From the NCBI RefSeq assembly GCF_022581195.2, contig NC_061452.1:2735501-2799500 (forward strand): 64,000 nucleotides of DNA, given 5' to 3'. Of the stretch, positions 11,070 to 24,478 are shown one piece after another (the stretch's first letter is position 1; every line of letters begins with the position of its first letter). The notes below the pieces were generated by a model. It did not search any database and was not told where the DNA came from. It saw only the letters and a list, made by a program, of their open reading frames with translations. The stretch comes from Helicoverpa zea. Lineage: Eukaryota > Arthropoda > Insecta > Lepidoptera > Noctuidae. The position numbers were made by a program, and so were the translations under genes.

Positions 11070-14000
11070 TTGGCTTGTATAACAACGCTAAATGAGATTA
11101 TCGACGATAGAGTACAGTAAGCGTGCCAAACAATAGAAATATAAAAAATGATTCCTAAAAATTAATATTTTATCTAAACCGATTTCATAAAACACTTTAG
11201 CAAACTCATTACATTGTATCTGGCTAGTAACAAAATCCTAAGCGACGACGATGCGATAATCCGACAGCGAACAGAAAGAAGCTGTTTTCATCGCTAAAAG
11301 CCAAGCCTTTTTCTTTGGCTTTGTTCAGTATCAGATCAACGGGGATGGTGAAAATTACATAGAAGGATCACAGGACGAATAAAGTCATTTTTGCAGTTTA
11401 AAACTGTCAATTTGAAAGCTGTGGGTATATATGTGGTAATTTATATGTATATATCAAAAGAACGATAGTAAAAGAACGATTGATAATGAGGTACTTAGTT
11501 ATTTTTCCATATGTGACATTAATTTATTAATATCTACATCTGGCAATGTTATGGGTTTTAATAAAAGAGTTCTCAGTACCTAATAGCCTGAATTTTAACC
11601 AACCTGTTATTAATTGACTCGTTTCATGGAACTTACAACGCAACGCAAAATGTGCGAATATTATCGGTTCCTATTTATTCCTTCGGGGAAAACACGCATT
11701 TTATAATATCTAAAAACTCATCAGAAACATAGTTCAAAGGTCTCGTTCAATTTAAATTATGTTGAAAGTTGCATAAACTGTTAATTATGATTTTACAGTT
11801 AATTGGAATCAAAAGCACTCAAAACCTTGTACATTCAAATCGATGTTTCAAACTAACATGTTAATATCACTAATTAGTTTCCCTCAATCATATTGGTTGT
11901 TATTCAGTTGCGTTTTCAATATTTTGGTAAATTATTTTTAAAAGAGAATATTTTTCAATGGAAATAAATTTTCATTTCGTGAAATGTGACGAACCGGCGA
12001 ATTACTACAAAATATAATAAAAATGCTTTTTACAAAATAATCCAAAATATGAAGGCCCAAATATACCGACAAAATAAACGTCAGGTTTAGTAAAACAAAT
12101 GTTGAGTATACAATAAAGTGACGTTTGTGTTCCCTGTCAAGAATGTCCTAAGAAGACCTTTTAAGCTACTTCATTCACCATCAAAAATTATTCCATCCCT
12201 CTGTAGTACTATAGGTATAAGACTTAACACCCATACACCCGATAGGGATCACGACTAAAATAATAACAAATCAACCCTATTTACAAGACACAACATAAAT
12301 AAATCGCGCCATTATTACCGCGCGTTTCCCGCCAAACATGGCACCCATATGCAAACCATTTTGTTTACAAGAGGATGGCGCGCGTGATAACTTCTCCTAT
12401 ACTCTTTTCTTGTTACTTGATATTGTGTATACCTAGTTTAGCGTGTTGGTGTTGAATTTATAATGTTTGTTATATACGAATATAAAGAACAGGTTAAGAT
12501 AGTATATTCTGAAGGTTTAAGTATACGATGAGGTCGATTAAAGGTCGATTAGTTAAAACTATGGTGAAATTACTAGCTCCATTGACCGAACATAAAAATC
12601 TGGGTGCACGGCAGTGCCCCAGCCAAGACTCGTAACAGTTTTCAAGGAGTAACACATATTCGCTCCAAATATACAAGGAGTTCCGATTACGCTTGAAACT
12701 CTAATGACGCCAGTATTTTCCATTAAATCTGATATCTTAGCAAAGCTATTTTGTGTATGTGGAGAATAACGTGGAATACTCGTTGATTATAGCATAGGAT
12801 AGGACTGCATTCCCTGACACTTATCTATAGCGTTTTTCTCCTTCTCCCTAATAATTTTGTACCACTACTCATTGAAACCATGTCCATGTAGGTATCAACA
12901 TGGCATCTAATTGTTAAAGTTACAACAAAGAACACTGTGCTTTTTATTTAATTTAAACTCAGCAAGAATACATCTAGTCTCGTGTTTTATAGTGTGTATT
13001 TTTCATTGCAGGGTTTAATTAACGGGCTAGACGCACTGCAAACAGCATTCGATATTTTTCTTTGTAATTACTTTACAGGGCATTTATACGAAGCTTAACG
13101 GTCTTCAATTGTTATTTTCTTATTTTTGGGCTTCTTATTGTGTGTTTAAATCCTCATGTCCAATTGCTTGAACATTACAGAGATATAACAATGTTTTAAA
13201 ATAATGGATTAATGCAGTACTGCAATCGGAGCTTTGATCTGCATATCTTCAGAATTTTCGGTACGGGTCAGACGTAATTTGGCGCATTTGAGTAAGTAAA
13301 TTAGTAGTGTAGCTTGAAGAACTTGAACATCTAACTTGAGACCATCAACGTACTGTATTTAAATAATTGAATAGAAACAAAAGGTGTTTGAACTTCCAAC
13401 ATTACCAGCGTAGAAAATGGACCGCAATAACAGTTAGCGTTAAGTCTGCTACCATCCGACATCAGCAGGGATGAATCACATAAATCTATTGCACCCTCAT
13501 ACTTACTGAAGGGTGAATACCCAAGTATGGTGGGGATACGTTCACCTTAAAGGGCACGAGGGTCAAACTCAATTATTATCTTCGCAGACTTGTTACGGAA
13601 CGGTCGTGTTATAGCGCGTAAAACAGCTGATATGTGGGGTGTAGCTTTACTGCAAACAATGACTTTCTGGAATCGATTTAATAGTTAAAGAAAATGTATG
13701 TATAGCAATTAGAAGATCAGCAATTTCATGACAATGTTATATGGTTATTAATAAACGTTACTTCAGGAATTTACTGGTAAATTGTTAACGTAGATGGGCA
13801 TCATCTACGTTTACAATGTAATAACCACATTATTATCCTGTCTCCCTACCCTGCTTTTTCCAAACTCTTACAATATAAGTAGAACGTAGCCTATAGCTAT
13901 GAAAGCCCCAAGCTTAATTAGTAGAAAATTTAAGCTCTTAAAACTATCATAACCAAGAAAATCCATACACTACTCAATCTATTAATGGACCCTACACCAC

Positions 14001-14570
14001 AGTGCCACTAAATTGAAAATCCTGATAGCCCGAAGCGTCCTCTCGCTAAGTTTGATCCTATAAAAGGAAATTAGTGCCAATCTATTGGACACTACATAGG
14101 TGTTAAGCCGGGTTTACGGTCCGACACTACAGGGCGTATATATCCAGTTTAGTATACTTAGCGTTGTCTGGTTAGGATCGATCGTGTAAACTTTGGTTTA
14201 AAGATTTGCTTTGAGCTGATTTGTGCGGATTTGATTGGGGTGGTTTTGTTGTGTTAATGGGGCTCTCAATCCACATATCGCATATTGTCTTGACTGTTAT
14301 TTGTGTTCATTCTGTTTTACTACTTGTATGTGAACTCTTTGATTTGCCAACAAATGTTCTAGCATACGTAGAGATATTGTAATATAACTTTTAAATGAAA
14401 ACTTGTAAAGAATATTTACAAAATTACAGTTTAAAATATTAACTTAAATTGAAAGATTTTACGGTTTGTGAAGTTCACAAACATCACACTGACATTGTCC
14501 AAACTGTATCAATTTATTCTTCCTAACGAAAAAAAATATTGACAATACCTATGTTCCTCGTATAGGTATC
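11070..14570. other. long stretch without supported gene
   Basis: AT-rich. A GC-richer patch lies at 12305-12385 (CGCGCCATTATTACCGCGCG and GGATGGCGCGCGTGATAAC). At 13012-13098 a good acceptor (TTTTTCATTGCAG) is followed by 28 open codons, but no donor or homology supports it. Nothing else stands out. Confidence 0.4.
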
Positions 14571-14572
14571 TA

Positions 14573-14979
14573 TCGGGTGTGTCGTTCACAATCACATTAA
14601 ATCATATCGCATATACTTTATGATATTCTATGGCGAATTGTAAAAAAAATAACCTAATCCATTCAGTGGTTTAGCCACAGGAGTCATTTTTCGTTTTTAT
14701 AATTTACAACATCATGTGTAAAGCAGAGATAAAGTTAGGAGTATCGTATGTTTTGATCAGTTGACAGCTGTCAGTTTTCAAGGGAGAATTTCAGTTGTTT
14801 GTAATGACTGACTTTTATATGGTGTTCTAATTTTCGCACATTTTTATTCCATTTACTTTGTTTGAAAAAATCATTTTTTTTATTTTTACCTATTTTTCTT
14901 TTATCTTTGTGTTAATCGACATATATTAACCAGTATATTAACGCATTTAATTTAATGTGATTATGAACGACACACCCGA
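14573..14979. mobile_element. Tc1/mariner-type MITE (407 bp, TA duplication)
   Basis: Ends read TCGGGTGTGTCGTTCACAAT on the left and its near-exact complement (ATTATGAACGACACACCCGA) on the right, extending about 30 bp. They are flanked by TA at 14571-14572 and 14980-14981, as expected for mariner-type insertion. The interior has no open frame of note, so it is non-autonomous. Confidence 0.75.
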
Positions 14980-14981
14980 TA

Positions 14982-17900
14982 TACTAACTAGTTATAACAT
15001 TGTAGACAGCATTTCGTCGCCTGAATTGATAAGGGCCATGTTTTTATAAAGTACCCACTCAAAGTAAGTGCTTGTTTACAGATAGTCGCCAATACCTTAA
15101 AATGTTTGTGTTTCTCACACAATTTTTTCGCATCCCACATTCCAATTACTAGATTAATGTGGCGAAGATTTTACTAAGAGATTCCACTGATTTATTTGAT
15201 AAAACTCGGCTTAATTTCATTACTTTAATTAAATGGGGACAGAGATGTCGCAGTGATAAGCTGTATTTGCGATTTGAAATACGAATTTGGCGCGTTCTAA
15301 ATGTAAAAATCTGGAACATGACATGAAAAGAGTTCTGAATCCTGACAGATGACAGTCTATTTTTATTTCTATACAAGAAAAAGCCATTCATCATTATTAG
15401 TCAAAAGTCATTAGGCCATACGTTATCTTAGTACAGGAAGGAAGTAGTCAGTTCACTCGGCACGTTGGCAAGTTAGCACATATTATCATCCTCCTGTCCT
15501 TATCCCAATTTTTTATTTAGTGTTGGCGACTTAGTTCATAATTATGAATTAATAGGGACAAACTATGGAAAGAAACATAGGGTTACTTCCGTAGTTTGGG
15601 CCTATTATTAATATAATTTAGCCAACAAATCAAGATCACAGTTACCATATAAGTCCACCAAGCTAATAAACACGTTACAATCACCAAAACATTTTATTGT
15701 ACTTAAACACGGCATTATCAGTGTCAAGCTGACTTTGACACGAGGGTAGATAGTGCATTTAGGCCAGATACGCACAGCCGGAGGTTATCAATCACTCGTC
15801 GAGGGTCGTAAGATCTGTGTGTAAGATGCCTTATTTGATCTGTTTTTAAACTCGCCAATTGAAATTGGAATGCAATTTTTCGACTTTGAGAAATTATCCT
15901 ACTAGGGAGTCAACGGTGGATTTCTTTAACCGACTTTGAGTTGAATTTTGACGTTAGCTCAATGTAAATAAAGTCAAACTTCAATCTCTTATCGCAAATC
16001 AAGGATTTGATCGGTTATAGAAATCTACCGTTAGCCTGCCAGGTTTTTTTCTTGAGAGAATAGTAATTGATGGTCTTTTCACAATGAATTACAATGCGTA
16101 AGAAGATTGATGGAAATTATTCTAATGATTGTTTGCATAATTATCGCATTGCATTGTTTTATTAAAATGAAAGAGAAATCATTCTAATGACTTCTAATAA
16201 CGGCAACCTCTATTTGTTCTGATCAAAAATAATATATTAAACAAGCATTTATCTGCTATATTATTCTAGAACAAACATATCAAACTAAACATATCGAAAC
16301 CACAGTTTACATCAAGTAAATATTGAAAGCTAAATATCAAACCACATGTAAATTAGATAGAGTTTGATACACGGAAAAACAAACGCACGATATATGTATT
16401 TGAATTAGGTAATAATCCGCCTCAATTACGTTAAAATTAAACATAACTGACAGATTTGATTATACTTAATACATTTACAGAACCATTAGGGAAAATCGCT
16501 CCCAATGAATGTAATACTAAATGGATTAAGAAAATTGCACCATACTGTAATTAAAAGAAATTCACATGACACTTTTCTCTAATGAAGAAGAAAACAATCA
16601 CTCAAAACTCAAACAACACAATATGAGTTCAAAACATCAAATATAAGCATAGCTTTGTATAGCAAAGGACATCAGCTACTGACACAAATCCCAGCCAAGC
16701 TGGTCCATTGTACCGCCAGATTTTATTTACATATTTTATACCAAACGTATGATAGCGTTGCAAACATTGGCAACTCTCCAACTGAGAATTAGACACTGAT
16801 ATAACGTAAAAAAACGCTCCATCGATAGCCAATAGCCATCGGTGTTCCCTCTCATATAATACGCCCATAACTCTTTTAGGATTACACTATCAGAATGTAG
16901 GAAAAAGGCTTATTTTTGCTTGAGAGCTCATTTTTTCTCGTTCCATTGTTTTGGCAAGTCTCGTTTCTTAACGAAAGTTTATTCCATAAGTGCTTGAATG
17001 AATTGACTGCGTACATTCAGAAGTGTTTTGTTTTTGCTTTCAACGAATTGCGTTGCGAAGTCATTGTTGCTTGAGTTATTACTTCACTTGTTCATTCTGG
17101 ATTTTAAGGTTTTACTGTGACATACTTATCTACACTAACTAAAAGAGCTTTCAATCGTTTGGGTAGTGGAACATTTGAATTCATGTTTATAAGACTTAAG
17201 AATGTCTGCTTGTCGAGTAGCTGTCTCAATTAATTCCTTAATTTATGATGATCTTACATTCTATGTTAATACTGAATATGTTCATTACTTCCAACTACAG
17301 AAACACAAAGAAACTGTAGCATATTTTAAATAACAGAACAACCCGTTCAAATCTTTCTGTATTGAATTATGCTCGCTTTTATCTTATTACGAATCCATAA
17401 GCAAAGAAGGACTTAATATCATATGCATCCAGAGAACATAGCGAATGTTCTTGGAATCAAATAATATGCTCTACAGCTATTCAAAGACCAATAAATTGCG
17501 CTCAACATTGAAAGAATTTGCAATATCTCTTCGGATGCAAACAAAATAACTGTGAGCGCATTAAGGTGCAAACTGTAATGGGATGCAGCTCATTAAATCG
17601 ATCTCTAAATTCAATAAATTTTGCTATTCATGGATTCAAACGGTGCACCGTCCGTTACTTGGATCCCGTTTGGCAGTCAGCAACTTTATAAGGAAAAAAG
17701 ACACATACATTTAGACAAGATAGGAGATGGGACAGGATGAGTGCTCTTATAAGTCATTGTCCGGTGAAGCTGTAAAAGCCATCAACTTGAAATGACTAAT
17801 CAAAATTCTCAGAATTCAGAACTATATGACTTCAGAGACTTTAAGGTTTCAGATGCTTAGGGGAAGATTCTGAAAAATACCTAATTCCGTTGAAATTAAA

Positions 17901-19401
17901 TTAGCATACATTTAACAATAATGATTTTACAGAAATTTGACTTAAGAAAACTTCTGTAACAAGAAAATACAAAAATGAAACCGCACAAAAGTTTCGCCGT
18001 ACGAAATGAGCGGAACAGTAAGAATTATGAGGACAGTACGGCCGACTTCAGGCTAATTAGGAGCGACGAAGCCTGAAAACTTATCATTTTAAGATATTAA
18101 TAACGTTTAATTAAGAAACAGACTTCACGGAAAATGAGTTTTAATATAAAACGGGACATCGCATCTGCAGTCTTGTGAGACAGATGTTGCTTTTGGAGTT
18201 TCTTGAAACGAGAAATTATATGCTTTCTCGAGATCTTCACTAAAGACGTTGTTGCGACGCTGTATTTTCAGCGAAATAAGTAATTATGAAGATCCTTATG
18301 AATCAAACCTTCTATGAAAAGTAAACGAGTTCATTGAACCAAAGCAGTCGAATCCCAGCCCCCGTTTTAAAATGCAAATTATGGAGGCTTTACAAAAACT
18401 TGTGACACTCCCTACCACCAAGAAAATTCTAATTTCCTCCTCCGAAAAATCCCTAAAGTACTTATTCTAAGTATATAGGATCAAAATCCCCTAGCAACAC
18501 AGGCTGTAACAGCGAAAACGAAATTGCATTAAGTATAATGCGAGAAATGAAGATATGTACGTAAAAAAAAAAAAAAAAAAACAATATACGTAGCCTGTTT
18601 TAGTTAAAAGTGTAGGTAATGTAGACTTTTTAAGTAGAACGAATGCGAAGAGAGCAATAGAAGATTGAAGAGGACGGGTAATACGTCGAAGGTTTCATAT
18701 AAGAGACATTTCAGCACTATAAAGTCCAATAAGCTAGGATCATAAATTTGGACGTAACTCAATGATCATGATGTTACCTCGATAGTAGCAATTGATCAAA
18801 GAATAGTACATACTTATTAACTCATTAAATAATGTTTTAATAATTTGTAAATACTTATAGTACAAGCAACATAAACCAGGAAAGAAAGAGATTTACAACA
18901 ACAAAAGTATAAAACAGACCGGTAACAATAGGTTTCTTTTATAGCAAGCAAGACCAATGGAATACCTATTAAAAAACTCTGTACGTAAGACTTTTCAGTG
19001 TTAGATAGACATTTGAATAAGCATTTTGATCAATAATACAAAGCTAAACAAAAATTTGAACCAGTTACACAATCCCCTGTGGATTTATTCGCCTTATGAA
19101 TATTAACGGCTGTCTGTATTGAGAGCGCAGATCCACCATTTTGTTACTCCGACTGCAAGTGACTGTCTTGTAATAATGAACTCTCAGCCATAGTAGTTTC
19201 TGCAGAATAAATTAAAATAAATATCACTTGAGCTTCGCGATAGCTGGGAAAGGGGTGATTGAAGTGATGAAATAAAAAGTGAAAGGAACAGAGTTGTAAC
19301 TGAGAGTAGTGGAATGGAATGTTCTGTGTTGGGTTATGATAAAATAAATACAAGGAAGCAAAATTATCTGATTTTAAGTATAAAGTTATGATTGTCATTA
19401 T
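14982..19401. other. no supported gene
   Basis: AT-rich with only short chance frames (15149-15394 and 16629-16868 on the reverse strand; 19144-19434 on the reverse strand overlaps the next MITE). An A19 run is at 18563-18581. I see no strong splice pairs or protein similarity. Confidence 0.4.
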
Positions 19402-19626
19402 AGTTCGGCCATTCAGAGAATGCGTTCCTGACACGTCGCGATTGAACTGACGACGTAACTTTGCAATGGCGTTGCAGTTACGATAAAAATATTTTTGCTG
19501 GTTGTTTACCGTTTTAACAATTGAGGAGCATTAAAACAACATTATTATATCAATAATCAATGAATGTAGTTACGTCGTCAGTTCAATCGCGACGTGTCAG
19601 GAACGCATTCTCTGAATGGCCGAACT
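19402..19626 (+). mobile_element. MITE family C, copy 1 (225 bp, 59-bp TIRs)
   Basis: Perfect-looking 59-bp terminal inverted repeats at 19402-19460 and 19568-19626, starting AGTTCGGCCATTCAGAGAAT. The interior is 107 bp. The second copy at 24254-24478 is the exact reverse complement as far as I can read. The flanks (TTAT on the left, ATAA on the right) allow a TA or TATA duplication but do not settle the superfamily. Non-coding. Confidence 0.85.
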
Positions 19627-19754
19627 ATAATACGTTATATTAATTGTTAAATGTTTCCGTAGTTGATATTCAGCGTTGCGAATGATCTACATGCAAAAAG
19701 CTACATTAGGGCGCGTCTCTGAATTTTTGATTCTTTCTTTTTTTTCTCCTTCAG

Positions 19755-19889
19755 TTATAGTTACCGGCACGGATATTGAGCTCTCGGCGGAAGAGTGGGG
19801 ATCCCTTTGCGCACTGTAGGCAATAAACCAATAAATCGCTTCTGCGCAGGTGAAGGTCATGGCTCGATATCCGTGCCGATAACTATAAC
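19755..19889 (+). mobile_element. MITE family B, copy 2 (135 bp)
   Basis: The inverted ends are GTTATAGTTACCGGCACGGA on the left and the near-complement TCCGTGCCGATAACTATAAC on the right, about 28 bp each. The core carries GAGCTCTCGGCGGAAGAGTG and the TTTGCGCACTGTA motif shared with 2268-2407. It lies inside a reverse open frame (19687-19998), which is therefore not a gene. Confidence 0.75.
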
Positions 19890-20842
19890 CCGTTGTAAGC
19901 TGGAGCGCAGATATACGCAAGACACAATTGATTTTAAATTGTTTTATAATTAGCGACATACAAAAGGCTAAGGCTGATGTTTTAGTTGTGATCATCATTA
20001 AAACAAATCACGGTCGCTTCATCCTTCTGACTCAGAAAATACGGCTTTACACTGAACTCCTGTTTTATTGCTTCCGATAAATCTAACGACCACCTTGACC
20101 TGATAATGTAATGCTCCAAGAAATATAAACAAACAAGCTATAAAGATTTATGAATGCAATTAACGTGGTTGCAATTAGTAATTTTTACTCACAACAAGTT
20201 ATTTACAACGTCTTCAATCTCGTTAATATACAAAACGTGATAAAAGTTAGTTAAACATATAGACATCTCATAACATGTACGTAAAGGTCATTGGTATGGG
20301 GAGTTTGAGATAAGAACTTGTTAATCTATGACAAGTATTCTGCACAAAGAAATATTAGATTTCGCACTGAAAATGTTCGTATAATTAATTGAAAAAAAAA
20401 AATGAAGCAGAACTTACAAATATAAGGAATAATTTTAAAGATCTGTTAGAAAAAGCAGAATAAGTTTCGCACAAGTCTTTACAACCAATTCCCAAGGTTC
20501 CAGGATCTAAAAATGATTTCTGGGTTCAATCGTTATACGTATGAATACATTATGTCCCTACAATTCATTCAACAGACATACTGAACTGTCTGGTCACAGT
20601 TCAATAACTCTTAAAATTGTCCCACTAACGAATTGACAGGTAGAAACTTTTGTAGAAGAATCCATTATAATAACAGCATAACATTGAAAAAACCTGGACC
20701 CCATTAAAGAAACAGCAGATATCAAATGTCAAAGCAAAAGAATAATTAATTAACGTCTTTTGTAAATGCAAACAACACTTTGTGGAAACAAGATACCTTG
20801 CTTTGTCTAACTTAGAGTTGGTTGTGTCCTTTTTAATTTTAA
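19890..20842. other. no recognisable gene
   Basis: AT-rich, with nothing I can assign. The reverse frame at 20625-20942 runs into the SINE and is a chance frame. Confidence 0.4.
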
Positions 20843-20857
20843 TAACATCGTCCTTTA

Positions 20858-21130
20858 GTCGTGGTGTCCTAGTGGGTAAAAAACCAACCTCTCGAGTATC
20901 AGGGTGTGGGTTCGATTCCAGGTCAGGCAAGTACCAATGCAACTTTTCTAAGTTTGTATGTACTTTCTAAGTATAGGTATCTTGGACACATCTTGAGGAA
21001 ACCCGGACTATATAGTCTGAAATCACCAACCCGCATTGAGCAAGCGTGGTGATTAATGCTCAATCCTTCTCCGTGAGAGAAGAGACCTGTGCCCAGCAGT
21101 GGGACGATAAAAAGGCTGTAACAGTAACAG
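20858..21130 (+). mobile_element. tRNA-derived SINE, full length (273 bp)
   Basis: Flanked by a perfect 15-bp duplication, TAACATCGTCCTTTA, at 20843-20857 and 21131-21145. The 5' part looks like a tRNA gene remnant: an A-box-like TGGTGTCCTAGTGG at 20862-20875 and a near-consensus B box GGTTCGATTCC at 20909-20919, so it was probably transcribed by RNA polymerase III. The body contains TTTCTAAGTTTGTATGTACT. The 3' end (CCCAGCAGTGGGACGATAAA, then GGCTGTAACAGTAACA) resembles a LINE tail with short repeats. A reverse fragment of that tail is at 62718-62785. Confidence 0.88.
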
Positions 21131-21145
21131 TAACATCGTCCTTTA

Positions 21146-22956
21146 TGATGGAGTGGTGGTAACCTTCATTGTATGCACGTGAAACATTGACAGTTAATGC
21201 AGCTTTCTGTTAATGAGTTACTGAAAAACGGGGGATAGTGTCAGCGTAAACTCATTTCACGCAAAGTTGAGAAATTTTGGATTATTATTTTTTTCGGGGT
21301 AGACACAAAAATGACAGCTCTTAATTACTTGACAACTACACAGGCTACACTATTATTTTCCCTCAGTTTTAGCTCGTTAGAGAATATACATATGTCAATG
21401 ATTTTAGCACCCAAAGCACCTCAGTTGTCACTTCGAGCATGGATGTTGCAATTTTTAAAAATCTGAAAGTACTATTACCATAGTAAAATGCATCTTTATT
21501 GCTGTAACGAACAGATTACTTGAAGAAAAGACAGGCAAAAGATCACTTCCAATATTATTCCTAATTCATTACATATGACGAAAATCCATACAACCGAGAA
21601 GGTTAAGTACAACAAACACGGTACCACACGCTACTGTTGCCCTGACCTGTCATCATTCATCATCAGACCACACTTAAGTACAGCTCTAGAAAGGCAAACA
21701 GTCTAATGATAGGTACCGTATCGGTCCCACATTTTACACAAACTATGGGAATATTGTAACAATTGTATTGGGCAACACTGCCAACGAAAGGAGTATTGGA
21801 ACGCAAATTGCAACAGATTAGGTAAAAAAAATAAAAATATCAAGAAGTACTGATTCTTGATTATTTTAAGCAACTATTGGATATAATAAATTTACCTACT
21901 GACGATATTGTAGCTTTTATTTGTGCAAAAATTTACGAATATCGAAATGTAATATGATACAAATAATCCTTGAACTTTGTAGTACAGCAAAAATATATGA
22001 CAATAAGTATGTAATAATAGGTAGGTAGGTATTATTGTATTATAAGTAACATTACCAGTACCTAAAGATGTTAACTAAGTCAAATGGGTATATCCGCTTT
22101 GCGTAAAATACCCCATATAATGTCATAATTGACCATATCATAATGTATTGTTAGAAATGTGGTCGGGACATTCCTATTATAAAACAAATGATAGGACAGA
22201 AATAATGTGGTCCGTGACGAATAGGGAAAAGGAATTGAAGGAATAGTAAAGATAGCATTAATTGCAGTTTTAAGTGATGAAGCAATTTTTTAGTTAAACA
22301 ACTTTATGAAAATAACTATTAATATATAACTTATTCACACGTGTAAAATATGAAAACTCATAACAAAAGATCATGTAAAAGCCGGCATTATAGTCAAGGT
22401 TAAGCTTTGTTTCTCTTTTAGGTCTTAACATAGAAATTCTACGTACTATTGGTATAAACGTAAATATTTAATACACAATGCCATTTTCAGCGAAAATTTC
22501 CACAAACAAATAATTCCCGTATTATTTTGTTATTAGAACATTCCCTGAATATCAAGTTACTGCCAGCAAGGGAATTCAACAAACACAGCATTTTTCTAAA
22601 TTCAACATGAATTCTCTATAAATGTTGAGTTAGGGAAAATGGAAGAAAAATAATACCGCTGTGAGGTATCATTCAAAGAGGAAGGGAAACAGGGACGTTC
22701 ACATGTTTTTAAAAATTCAACACTTTATAAGGCGGGTGTCAGATGGTGAGAGAAATATAATTTAATGTTATCACAAACCTTCGGGAAGAAGGCAGACATT
22801 TTTTGTTGGGCAACGATTTTCCCTCACTTAACGTCATCTGCGTTTGAGAGCAAAAGAAAACATATTTTGCGGTGTAGATATGGAGCACGAAGTTTTCTTG
22901 TACTCGAAAATATTATGAAATACTACAACATTCTTAAAACCTACATTGTATTACAT
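21146..22956. other. no recognisable gene
   Basis: AT-rich sequence with a few short repeats (GGTAGGTAGGTATT at about 22020). I find no gene. The plus-strand frame at 22765-23001 ends inside the next SINE-like insertion. Confidence 0.4.
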
Positions 22957-22968
22957 ACAAATAAAATA

Positions 22969-23270
22969 AGCAACTTTTCTAAGTTCGTATGTACTTTCTA
23001 AGTGTAGCTTAGACACCAAATGACTGTGTTTCGGATGGCACGTTAAACTGTAGGTCCCGGCTGTCATTGAACATCCTTGGCAGTCGTTACGGGTAGTCAG
23101 AAGCCAGTAAGTCTGACACCAGTCTAATCAAGGGGTATCGGGTTGCCTGGGTAACTGGGTTGAGGAGGTCAGATAGGCAGTCGCTTCTTGTAAAGCACTG
23201 GTACTCAGCTGAATCCGGTTAGACTGGAAGCCGACCCCAACATAGTCGGGAAAAGGCTCGGAGGATGATG
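22969..23270 (+). mobile_element. GAT-tailed SINE/LINE insertion (302 bp)
   Basis: Flanked by a 12-bp duplication, ACAAATAAAATA, at 22957-22968 and 23271-23282. The left part shares CAACTTTTCTAAGTTCGTAT and the following bases with the body of the SINE at 20858. The right part instead ends in GACTGGAAGCCGACCCCAAC and GGCTCGGAGGATGATGA. There is no tRNA-like head, so it is either 5'-truncated or a LINE 3' end. The shared body shows that the two families are modular relatives. Confidence 0.85.
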
Positions 23271-23535
23271 ACAAATAAAATATGTTAAAAATATCAAGAG
23301 AAGAACTAAACCTTCTTATATCTAAAAAGGGTCCACTTAACTATATTTCAAACGAAATCCTTCTAAATAAAACGAAAGCTACAATAAAATCTTCTAGTTT
23401 CAATAAACCCAACACAAGATGTGCGTGTCGAAATAAAACCAAAAAGACAATGGTATTCCCACTCAAAACAACTAAACTTATGTGAATTAGAATAAAGAGG
23501 CAACCTCACATTGGCCTGGACAATAAATCTCTCTG

Positions 23536-23595
23536 TTCGGGAGTCTTCGGAAGTACTCGAAAGCATTCGGTTGTGTTCGGATATGTTCGGGGCAC
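23536..23595. repeat. 10-bp phased TTCGG array
   Basis: Six consecutive units of TTCGG plus five variable bases, in exact 10-bp register. TTCGG starts at 23536, 23546, 23566, 23576 and 23586, and the third unit, at 23556, is degenerate (CTCGA). The rest of the unit is not conserved, so this is not a plain satellite. It partly resembles nTTCn/nGAAn heat-shock modules, but the GAA halves are mostly degenerate. Confidence 0.6.
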
Positions 23596-24253
23596 GATTT
23601 GAACTCGCTTCGAATTTTATCAGAGAAATAGAAGGCAGACAATGGAACAAAACTCAATGGAAATAACCCACTATTGTAGTCGAAATAATGAAGAGGCGTA
23701 GAAACAAATGTGAAAGGAATATCGAAGGATTTTGTCGTTTGACCTTTTGGAATGTCAAGAACTGCGACGAATAATTTTGATCGAGATGGCTGTTGGACGT
23801 TTCTTCCGTGCAAGAATGACGTTGTATCCTTTTTCTGATTAAACTTTTTTCTATTTAACAAAAATCCAAATTAATATAAGACATTTTTGACCTACCGCAA
23901 CAGTCAAATAACACGATCTTCGTATGAAGTAAATAATATTACCTCTGGGCTTTAGAACACCATTCATTCGACACACCACAGGATCAGTCATGACCTCGCG
24001 AGACTCGAAGCCAACGCCTTACGCCTTCGTAATATTCATCAAACATGCATGGGTTCTGCACAAATAAATCGCATTATACGTAGCGTGAAACGACCCGAAC
24101 ACCTATGAATAAATGAGGGCCCTTAAATTCAAGTTAACGTATCCCACCTTTGGAATTTTGCGGAACATAATATTCTATGTAATGTTATGCGAAGAGCCTT
24201 TGTGCTGTCCTCGACAAACGATATGTATTACTTCATATATTTACGTCTGCTAT

Positions 24254-24478
24254 AGTTCGGCCATTCAGAGAATGCGTTCCTGACACGTCGCGATTGAACT
24301 GACGACGTAACTACATTCATTGATTATTGATATAATAATGTTGTTTTAATGCTCCTCAATTGTTAAAACGGTAAACAACCAGCAAAAATATTTTTATCGT
24401 AACTGCAACGCCATTGCAAAGTTACGTCGTCAGTTCAATCGCGACGTGTCAGGAACGCATTCTCTGAATGGCCGAACT
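24254..24478 (-). mobile_element. MITE family C, copy 2 (225 bp)
   Basis: Reverse-complement twin of 19402-19626, with 59-bp inverted ends at 24254-24312 and 24420-24478. I see no differences between the two copies in either the TIRs or the interior. The right flank reads TTTAAC and the left CTAT, so no clean target duplication is visible. Confidence 0.85.

Noticed and set aside
13012..13098. Exon-like segment after a good acceptor
   Set aside because: 28 open codons with no donor, no recognisable protein and no neighbouring exon.
20860..20935. tRNA gene
   Set aside because: A B box is present, but no cloverleaf can be drawn by eye and the segment is the head of a SINE with a 15-bp target duplication.
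23487..23861. 124-codon reverse frame
   Set aside because: Longest frame outside the retrotransposon and foldback element, but it has no recognisable domain, overlaps another reverse frame and covers the TTCGG array. A frame of this length is expected by chance in 64 kb.
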